Assembly (NCBI RefSeq): GCF_026967795.1
Contig: NZ_JAPVBH010000005.1
Coordinates: 310,771-374,770, forward strand
Origin: Modestobacter sp. VKM Ac-2986
GTDB taxonomy: Bacteria > Actinomycetota > Actinomycetes > Mycobacteriales > Geodermatophilaceae
Direction of reading: 5' to 3'
Length of the DNA stretch: 64,000 nucleotides
The position numbers were made by a program, and so were the translations under genes. This document shows, piece after piece, positions 58,327 through 64,000 of the stretch; position 1 is the stretch's first letter; the number at the start of each line of letters is the position of its first letter. The notes beneath the pieces were generated by a model that was not told the origin of the DNA, did not search any database, and worked only from the letters and a program-made list of their open reading frames with translations.

Positions 58327-58974
58327 GTGCACCGGTCCACCCCGCGGGCGCGTCGCACCCTGCTGGCCGCGGCCGTCCCCGTGGGGCTGGTGCTCAGCGG
58401 CACGCTGGCCTGGCAGTCGACCCACGCCGCCTTCTCGGTCACCGACCGGAACGCCGACAACTCCTGGCAGAGCGGCCGCGTCGTGCTCGGCACCGGCGGC
58501 ACGGGCGGGGCGCTGTTCGCCGGCCCGGCCGACGGGGACCTCCGGCCCGGGTCCAGCCGGTCCCGGTGCATCCGGGTCGACTACACCGGCGACGTCGCGG
58601 CCGAGGTCCGGGTGCACGTGAGCACGCCGACGGCAGCCCCCTCGACCCTGGACCCCTACCTGGTGATGAGCGTCGAGCGGGGAGCCGACGTGGCCGCCGG
58701 TGCCGCGGTGGCCCCTGACTGCAGCAGCGGCTTCACCCCGCGGACCCTGGTCTGGAACAGCGCCCGGGCCGACACGGTGGCCGCCGACCCCGAGCGCACC
58801 CTGGCCGACCTCAAGAGCAGGCACCACGACTTCGCCACCGGCCTGCCCGTGGCCCCGACGATCGCGCCGGGCACCCACCTCACCTTCCGGATCACCTACG
58901 AGGTGGCCGACGACGACGCCGCCCAGCGTGCGCAGTCCCGCGCGACGTTCACCTGGGAAGCGCACAGCACGTGA
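58327..58974 (+). CDS. SipW-type exported surface protein (CalY/TasA-like), paralogue 1
   Basis: 215 aa from GTG 58327. A basic start and a hydrophobic signal (TLLAAAVPVGLVLSGTLAWQ) run into AAFSVTDRNADNSWQSGRVVLG. This GTxAxx...F...N.W..G.V.L pattern is that of SipW-dependent signal peptides (TasA, CalY). The mature part has GGALF...PGSSRSRCIRVDYTG, DPYLVMSVERG and two Cys (one in DCSSGF) that could form a disulphide. The C-terminus ends in a beta strand (SRATFTWEAHST). The stop overlaps the sipW-like gene by 4 bp. Predicted to assemble outside the cell; function unknown. Confidence 0.75.
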   Translation: MHRSTPRARRTLLAAAVPVGLVLSGTLAWQSTHAAFSVTDRNADNSWQSGRVVLGTGGTGGALFAGPADGDLRPGSSRSRCIRVDYTGDVAAEVRVHVSTPTAAPSTLDPYLVMSVERGADVAAGAAVAPDCSSGFTPRTLVWNSARADTVAADPERTLADLKSRHHDFATGLPVAPTIAPGTHLTFRITYEVADDDAAQRAQSRATFTWEAHST

Positions 58975-59597
58975 CCGCGGCACGGACCCCCCGCCGGGCG
59001 GGTCGTCACGGCCGGCACCGTCCCACGGCCGAGCCGGTGGCCGCGGCCGTCGGGTCGTGGGCCTCGGCGCTGGCCCGCGCCGTCGTCCTGGCCGCCCTGG
59101 TCGCGCTGGCCGGGCTGCTGGTGCTGTGCCTGGTGCCCCAGGCGTTCGGCCTCCGGGCGGACGTCGTCGTCTCCGGCTCCATGCAGCCCCGGATCGCCCC
59201 GGGTGACGTCGTGCTGACCGCCCCGGTCACCCCGCAGGAGCTGGAGCCGGGCCAGGTGCTGCTGTTCCGCGACCCCGCGGACCCCGGCCGCACGCTGCTG
59301 CACCGGCTCGTCGCCTTCGACGCCCGTGGCGACCTGGTGACCCGGGGAGACGCCAACCAGGGCGACGACCCCAGCCCGGTCCCGGCGGCCGAGGTGGTCG
59401 GCCGGGCGCACCTGCGGGTGCCCCACGTCGGGCTGCCGGCGTACTGGTGGCGCACGGGGGACCGGGGCGCCGCGGTCCTCGCCACCGCGCTGCTCGCCGG
59501 GGTGACGGTCTGGGCCACCCGCCGGCACGGCACCGGTCCAGAGCCTGCCCGCCCCGGGCGCCACCGGACCGGCCCGTGGCCGGTGCCGGCCGGTTGA
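58971..59597 (+). CDS. sipW: Signal peptidase I, SipW/ER type
   Basis: 208 aa from GTG 58971. One N-terminal TM (ARAVVLAALVALAGLLVLCLVP), then the catalytic Ser70 in VVSGSMQPRIAPGDVVL, His111 in RTLLHRLVAFD instead of the usual Lys, and the Asp box TRGDANQGDDPSP (Asp127). The Ser-His form is typical of archaeal, ER and SipW enzymes. A second TM lies near residues 160-178. Its position between two exported paralogues shows its likely substrates. Confidence 0.9.
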   Translation: MTAARTPRRAGRHGRHRPTAEPVAAAVGSWASALARAVVLAALVALAGLLVLCLVPQAFGLRADVVVSGSMQPRIAPGDVVLTAPVTPQELEPGQVLLFRDPADPGRTLLHRLVAFDARGDLVTRGDANQGDDPSPVPAAEVVGRAHLRVPHVGLPAYWWRTGDRGAAVLATALLAGVTVWATRRHGTGPEPARPGRHRTGPWPVPAG

Positions 59598-59602
59598 TGG
59601 AC

Positions 59603-59629
59603 CACATGTCGGGCGCAACTCAACATGTG
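59603..59629. promoter_or_regulatory. Inverted repeat before the second paralogue
   Basis: CACATGT and ACATGTG (7-bp arms, 13-bp spacer) in the 122-bp gap 59598-59719. Possible operator or internal regulatory site; otherwise the gap shows only the GAGAGGAG ribosome site. Confidence 0.4.
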
Positions 59630-59719
59630 CGCCTCCCGGCCGAAGACGAGGACGTGGCGGTGCAGTCGCCACCGCCCGCCGCACCCTGCGGACGGGTACC
59701 GCACCGAGAGGAGAGCACG

Positions 59720-60853
59720 GTGTCCCGAGCAGCCCGGGCAGGTGGACGGCGTCCTCGCCGTGCTGCCCTGGCCGCCGGCTGGGTGGCCGCCGCGGCCCTG
59801 CTCGCCCAGGCGTCGGTGGGCCTGGTGCCCGCGGAGCTCCTGCCCGCCGCCGAGAACTCGACGTCCGTGCGGCTGGTCGACGACCGTGCCGGCGGGGCCC
59901 TGTTCACCTCCACCGGGCTGGTGCCCGGGCAGGTGGAGCAGCGCTGCGTCGCCCTCGAGGTGACCGGGGCGGCACAGTCCTTCAGCGGCGTCGGGCTCAG
60001 CGCCGAGGTGTCCCAGGCCGACCTCGCCCCCTACCTGTCCCTGACCGTCGAGCGCGGCGCCCTCGCCGACCCCACGCGGTGCGAGACGTTCACCGGTCAG
60101 CAGGTGTGGACCGGCACGCTGGCGCAGCTCCCGGGCACACCGGCCACCGACGTCCCCACCGGGTGGCGGCCCGGCCGCGAGCAGCAGGCGGTGTTCCGCT
60201 TCTCCGTCGGCGTGCTCGACGACCCGCGGGCCCAGGGCCGGACGGCGCGGGCGTCGTTCGTCTGGTCCCTCGACGTGACCCCGACCCCCGTGCCGGTGGT
60301 CGTCGCCGAGCCGGTGCCCGCCCCCGTGCCGGCACCGGCCCCGGCGCCGGCCCCGATGCCCTCGGCGACACCGGTCCCGGTGCCCTCCGCGGCACCCACC
60401 GCGGCACCGGCGACCGGCCGGGTCCCGGTCCCGGTGCGCACGTCGGCCCCGGCCCGCGCCTCCGGGTCGGCACCGGCGCCTGCCGTGCAGCCGGTCCCGT
60501 CCGCCGAGCCCGCCCCGAGCCCCGGGGCGGCCGTACCGGTCACCGGCTCCGGGCCCTTCGGGGGCGGCAGCCTGCCCCGACGCGGCGGGACCTCCGGCGA
60601 CGTCCTGCTCGCGCCCCCGATCGACACCACGCCGTCCTCGCTGGTCGAGGTGGCCGCCGCCGTGGGCGAGGTCGCGTTGGCCGTGGCCGACGACGGCCAG
60701 TTCCCGCTCGCCCTGGTGGCGGTCGTGATCGGCTTCGTGTTCCTGCAGGGCCGGCTGGACCGCCGGGACCCCAAGCTCGCCCTGGCGCCGGTCCGGCACG
60801 ACCTCAGCAGCTTCCCCGACTTCCCAGAGAGCCCGCGGAGGGCACCGTCATGA
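59720..60853 (+). CDS. SipW-type exported protein with Pro-rich linker and C-terminal anchor, paralogue 2
   Basis: 377 aa from GTG 59720 (GAGAGGAG upstream). Signal (RRAALAAGWVAAAALLAQASVG), then a domain that shares GGALF...PG..RC..V..TG and PYLxxxVERG with paralogue 1 (GGALFTSTGLVPGQVEQRCVALEVTG; PYLSLTVERGALAD). Residues about 190-290 are a Pro/Ala/Val repeat linker (VPAPVPAPAPAPAPMPS). Near residues 328-344 a TM (FPLALVAVVIGFVFLQ) with a basic tail anchors it. So paralogue 1 may be secreted and paralogue 2 membrane-bound. The stop overlaps the GGDEF gene start. Confidence 0.75.
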   Translation: MSRAARAGGRRPRRAALAAGWVAAAALLAQASVGLVPAELLPAAENSTSVRLVDDRAGGALFTSTGLVPGQVEQRCVALEVTGAAQSFSGVGLSAEVSQADLAPYLSLTVERGALADPTRCETFTGQQVWTGTLAQLPGTPATDVPTGWRPGREQQAVFRFSVGVLDDPRAQGRTARASFVWSLDVTPTPVPVVVAEPVPAPVPAPAPAPAPMPSATPVPVPSAAPTAAPATGRVPVPVRTSAPARASGSAPAPAVQPVPSAEPAPSPGAAVPVTGSGPFGGGSLPRRGGTSGDVLLAPPIDTTPSSLVEVAAAVGEVALAVADDGQFPLALVAVVIGFVFLQGRLDRRDPKLALAPVRHDLSSFPDFPESPRRAPS

Positions 60854-62508
60854 CGCAGACGCCCAGCTCCTCGCGCGGCTCGCTGGACATCCTGCCGCTG
60901 GCCGACCGGCTCCGCTGGATGCTCGCCGTCCGGATCGGTGTGCTCACGCTGCCGCTGCTGGCCTGGCTCCTGACCCGGTCGGGCACGCCGGCCACCGTCG
61001 GCTCGGTGTGGGTGCCGGCGGTGTCGGGCGTGGTGGTGCTGACCACCGGGCTGGTGCTGTCCCAGCTGTCCTCCTTCGGCCGGCGCTGGGCGATCGTGGC
61101 CCTGACCGTCCCGGCCCTGCTCGACGCCGTCCACCTGGGACTGGCCATGTACCTCGCCGGCGGGCTCGACGGGCCGGTCGTGTACGTCGTCGTCCTGCAC
61201 GTGCTGGCGGTGTCGCTGCTCGGCTCGTTCCGCAGCGGGCTGCGGATCGCCCTGTGGCACTCCCTGGTCGTGATGTGCGTGCTGGAGGCGGTGGCCACCG
61301 GGCTGCTCCCGGCGCAGCCGGGCATCGCCGGGTTCGACACGATCGGCTACAGCGTCTTCCTGGTCGTGGTCTGGGTGACCGCGGTGACCACCGCCGGCCT
61401 GGGGGCGGTCAACGAGCGCGAGCTGCGCCGCCGCCGGTACGACGAGGCGGCGCTGCGCCGGCTGTCGGCCGCCCTCCACGAGGCCGACAGCGGCGCCAAG
61501 GTGGCCGAGGCGCTGCTCGACTTCGCCGTCGACGCCGCCGACGCCTCGATCGCCGCGGTGCAGTACCACCTGCCCGACGGGGGTGGCCGGCCCTCGGTCG
61601 ACCTCGCCGTCCGCATGCACGCCGACCGCGCCGCGGAGAACCTGCGGCTGAGCGGGACGCCGCAGCCGGGCACCCTGCTGCACCTCGCCCAGGAGCGGGG
61701 CAGCACGGTGCTGGCCACCATGACCGCCCCCGACCCGTGGGTCGAGGAGGTGCTCGAGGGCGCCGGACGGGTCGTCGTCGTCCCGTTCGCGCTCGAGGGG
61801 CAGGGGTCGGGGACGCTGAGCTTCGCCGACGACGCCCGCAGCGGCTCGCGCATCGAGCAGCGCCGGGTGGGTGTGGCCGAGCAGGCGGTCGCCCACGCCG
61901 CCACCGCCTTCGCCCGCGTCGCGCTGCTGGAGCACCTGCAGCAGAGCGCGCTCACCGACGGGCTCACCGGGGTCGCCAACCGCCGGGCCTTCGACACCGC
62001 GCTGGAGCGGGAGGTCACCGACGCCGTCCGGGCCGACGCGGCGCTGGCCGTGGTGATCATCGACCTGGACCACTTCAAGTCGCTCAACGACACCTTCGGC
62101 CACCAGGCCGGCGACGACGTGCTGCGCGCGGTGGGTGCCGCGCTGCGCTCCTGCGTCCGCCGCGGTGACGTCGTCGCCCGCTACGGCGGCGAGGAGTTCG
62201 CCCTGGTGCTGCCCGGCGCCAGCGTGGACGACGCCGTCGAGGTGGCCGACCGGGTGCGCGCCTCGCTGCGGGAGATCGACGGGCCGCGCGCCGTGACCGC
62301 CAGCCTCGGCATCGCCTCCCGTGCCACCGCCGGGGACACCGGCACCGCACTGCTCACCGCGGCCGACGCGGCGCTGTACTCGGCCAAGGACGGCGGGCGC
62401 GACCAGGCCTGGCTCGCCGGCACCGAGGGTCCGGTGACCGCGGTGGTGTCCCGGTACACCGCGGCCCAGGTGCCGGTGCCGCGCTCGGAGCGGGTCCCCG
62501 TCGTCTGA
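60850..62508 (+). CDS. Membrane-bound diguanylate cyclase (GGDEF)
   Basis: 552 aa from ATG 60850. About six TM helices in residues 25-200, then a GAF-like segment (residues about 220-380, SAALHEADSGAKVAEALLDF; VVVVPFALEGQGSGTLSF), and a GGDEF domain (395-525). The active loop is GGEEF (446-450), the product-inhibition I-site RRGD lies at 437-440, and NRRAFDTALEREV and DLDHFKSLNDTFGHQAGDDVL are intact, so it should make c-di-GMP and be feedback controlled. ATGA overlap with the previous gene places it in the SipW operon. Confidence 0.93.
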   Translation: MTQTPSSSRGSLDILPLADRLRWMLAVRIGVLTLPLLAWLLTRSGTPATVGSVWVPAVSGVVVLTTGLVLSQLSSFGRRWAIVALTVPALLDAVHLGLAMYLAGGLDGPVVYVVVLHVLAVSLLGSFRSGLRIALWHSLVVMCVLEAVATGLLPAQPGIAGFDTIGYSVFLVVVWVTAVTTAGLGAVNERELRRRRYDEAALRRLSAALHEADSGAKVAEALLDFAVDAADASIAAVQYHLPDGGGRPSVDLAVRMHADRAAENLRLSGTPQPGTLLHLAQERGSTVLATMTAPDPWVEEVLEGAGRVVVVPFALEGQGSGTLSFADDARSGSRIEQRRVGVAEQAVAHAATAFARVALLEHLQQSALTDGLTGVANRRAFDTALEREVTDAVRADAALAVVIIDLDHFKSLNDTFGHQAGDDVLRAVGAALRSCVRRGDVVARYGGEEFALVLPGASVDDAVEVADRVRASLREIDGPRAVTASLGIASRATAGDTGTALLTAADAALYSAKDGGRDQAWLAGTEGPVTAVVSRYTAAQVPVPRSERVPVV

Positions 62509-62513
62509 CCTCC

Positions 62514-62551
62514 GGCCCCCTCGTCGGCCTCTGCGAGGGGGTCCTCCCTCA
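62514..62551 (-). repeat. Stop-codon-linked hairpin repeat, copy D
   Basis: On the minus strand it reads TGAGGGAGGACCCCCTCG from the pmt stop, closing with CGAGGGGGCC (arms 62534-62544 and 62514-62523). The shortest copy; lies between convergent GGDEF and pmt genes. Confidence 0.75.
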
Positions 62552-64000
62552 GAACCAGGAGGGGAACCACATCCGCTGCAGCCACTCGCCGTGGGTGAGC
62601 GGCTGCCCGGTGAGCACCGGGTAGAAGAAGACGAACGTCATCGCGACCACCGCGACGTAGGTGCACACCGCGGCCAGCCCGATCTGGCGGCGCAGCACCG
62701 GGGCGTCCCGCGGGCCGAGGACGTCGGCGAGCACGAGCACCACGGCCAGCACGAAGAACGGCAGCGCCGGGGCCATGTAGAACAGGAACATCGTCCGGTC
62801 GAGGTTGACGAACCAGGTCAGCCAGCCGGCGGCGACGGCCACCGCGACGGTCAGCGCGGTGGGGTCCCGGCGGGCCACGACCCGCCAGAGCAGCCACAGC
62901 ACCGCCGGCACGAAGGCGAACCACAGCGTCGGCGTCCCGACCATCAGGATGTAGCGGATCACCGGGTTGCCGTCGGCGTCGGTGAGCCCCTGCGGGTTCC
63001 ACAGCAGGATCGGTCGGCCGTCGACGACCCACGACCACGGCCCGGACTCCCACGGGTGCGGGCTGGACAGCCCGTTGTGGAAGCGCAGCCACTCGCCGTG
63101 CATGTGCCACAGCGAGCGCAGCGCGCCCGGGACGAACCCGTACGCGGTGTCGGGGTGCTGGTCGGCCCAGTGCCGGCCCTGCGCGCCCTCGCCGCGGAAC
63201 CAGCCGGTGAAGGAGGCCAGGTAGGTCAGCACCGGGACCGCCCCCAGCGCCCAGGCGGCGCCGGGCAGCCCGCGGCGCAGCGCCACCAGGCTCGGCCGCT
63301 GCACCCCGGCCTCGCGCCAGGCCGCCCGGTCCCAGAACAGCGACAGCACGCCGAAGAACGCGAGGAAGTAGACCCCGCTCCACTTGACCGAGCAGGCGGC
63401 GCCGAACATCAGCCCGGCGGCCAGCCGCCAGCCGCGTGGGCCGAGGGCGAAGCCGCTGGCGCCCACCCGGTCGGCGGCGTCGCGCACCCGCTGGCGCACG
63501 GAGTCCCGGTCGACGACCAGGCAGGCCACGGCGCTGAGGACGAAGAGCTGGAGGAAGACGTCGAGCAGGCCGATCCGGCCCAGGCTGAAGGAGAAGCCGT
63601 CGAGGGCCATCAGCAGGCCGGCGACCAGCCCCAGCAGCGTCGAGCCGGTCAGCCGGCGGGCCAGCCGCACCAGGACGACGACGGCGATCGTGCCCGCCAC
63701 CGCCGAGGGCACCCGCCAGCCGAGGGAGTTGTCGCCGAACAGCTGCTCGCCGATCGCGATCAGCCACTTGCCCAGCGGCGGGTGGACGATGAACGTGTAG
63801 CCGCGGTTGGCCTCGTAGCCGTACTCGAGCATCTCGGCGGCCTCGGGCGGGTAGTACGCCTCGTCGAACACCAGCTCGGCCGGGTACCGGATGTCCCACA
63901 GCCGGGTGACCAGCGTGGCCACGGCCAGCACCGTGGTGAGCACCGCGGCCAGCACCCGGTCGGTGGGCAGCGGCGGCACGACCTCGCGGCGCGGCCGGGG
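62549..64000 (-). CDS. pmt: Protein O-mannosyltransferase (PMT family), 5' end outside window
   Basis: At least 483 codons; the frame stays open to the right edge, and the GTG at 63979 may be internal since family members are about 500-520 aa. GT39 features: LWDIRYPAELVFDEAYYPPEAAEML (catalytic Asp-Glu), YTFIVHPPLGKWLIAIGEQLFG, SFSLGRIGLLDVFL, and many TM helices; C-terminal QRMWFPSWF. Transfers mannose from polyprenyl-phosphate to Ser/Thr of exported proteins, coupled to Sec. The Pro/Ala/Thr-rich neighbours would be plausible targets (inference). Confidence 0.93.
   Translation of the reverse strand, partial: PRPRREVVPPLPTDRVLAAVLTTVLAVATLVTRLWDIRYPAELVFDEAYYPPEAAEMLEYGYEANRGYTFIVHPPLGKWLIAIGEQLFGDNSLGWRVPSAVAGTIAVVVLVRLARRLTGSTLLGLVAGLLMALDGFSFSLGRIGLLDVFLQLFVLSAVACLVVDRDSVRQRVRDAADRVGASGFALGPRGWRLAAGLMFGAACSVKWSGVYFLAFFGVLSLFWDRAAWREAGVQRPSLVALRRGLPGAAWALGAVPVLTYLASFTGWFRGEGAQGRHWADQHPDTAYGFVPGALRSLWHMHGEWLRFHNGLSSPHPWESGPWSWVVDGRPILLWNPQGLTDADGNPVIRYILMVGTPTLWFAFVPAVLWLLWRVVARRDPTALTVAVAVAAGWLTWFVNLDRTMFLFYMAPALPFFVLAVVLVLADVLGPRDAPVLRRQIGLAAVCTYVAVVAMTFVFFYPVLTGQPLTHGEWLQRMWFPSWF

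Overview
The window is a stretch of chromosome from a very high-GC actinobacterium. The third codon position is almost always G or C, GTG starts are common, many genes overlap by 4 bp (ATGA/GTGA), and the gene set (SepH, GlpR/SepX, FprA, UdgX, CslA-GlxA-CslZ, FmdB/Ruc) is actinobacterial. The combination of a desiccation-type osmolyte gene, several DNA-repair genes and exopolysaccharide genes fits the Geodermatophilaceae (Blastococcus, Modestobacter, Geodermatophilus), but that placement is an inference made without a database search. I see no transposase, phage module or CRISPR array.

Layout. 0-7 kb: 5' end of an ABC exporter, the division protein SepH, then a tight plus-strand trio: an N-acetylglutaminylglutamine-type amidotransferase, an S9 peptidase and a circularly permuted ATP-grasp ligase. 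7-13 kb: GalE-like epimerase, SerC, PdxH, an MFS exporter, a GH16-like protein and a GlgC-type nucleotidyltransferase. 13-27 kb: housekeeping and repair genes (UdgX, an ABC-2 exporter, SMP-30, PEP carboxylase, an aminotransferase, FprA, Fpg/Nei, photolyase), whose 3' ends carry long, often perfect palindromes, then tRNA-Arg(CCT). 27-32 kb: GtrA, a TetR/epimerase divergent pair with two operators, small conserved proteins, a LuxR-type regulator with a degenerate receiver, and a sulfotransferase.

32-37 kb: a 665-bp gene-free leader followed by the cslA-glxA-cslZ operon, which makes and oxidises a beta-glucan at the cell surface. 37-42 kb: SRPBCC, sirtuin, a glycosylase/reader fusion, APH, VOC, YbaK. 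42-58 kb: a block conserved in actinobacteria (mscL, SAF protein, FmdB/Ruc, 5-FCL, galU, glp/moeA, rimJ, glpR/sepX). It is interrupted between fmdB and 5-FCL by about 9.6 kb of accessory genes, including a matC-caiB-carboxyltransferase operon, and the SAF gene is broken. 58-62.5 kb: tRNA-Ala(CGC) and a four-gene operon with two SipW-type exported paralogues, an ER-type signal peptidase and a membrane diguanylate cyclase. The window ends in a protein O-mannosyltransferase.

Functional themes. SepH, Glp and GlpR/SepX all concern FtsZ-based division. CslA-GlxA-CslZ, the SipW operon with its GGDEF protein, GalU and Pmt concern the cell surface. The amidotransferase trio, MscL and the repair genes concern osmotic and desiccation stress. 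The strongest candidates for undescribed biology are the variant dipeptide-amide trio, the SipW/GGDEF operon, the malonate-like operon, the glycosylase/reader fusion, the structured cslA leader and the hairpin repeats joined to stop codons.
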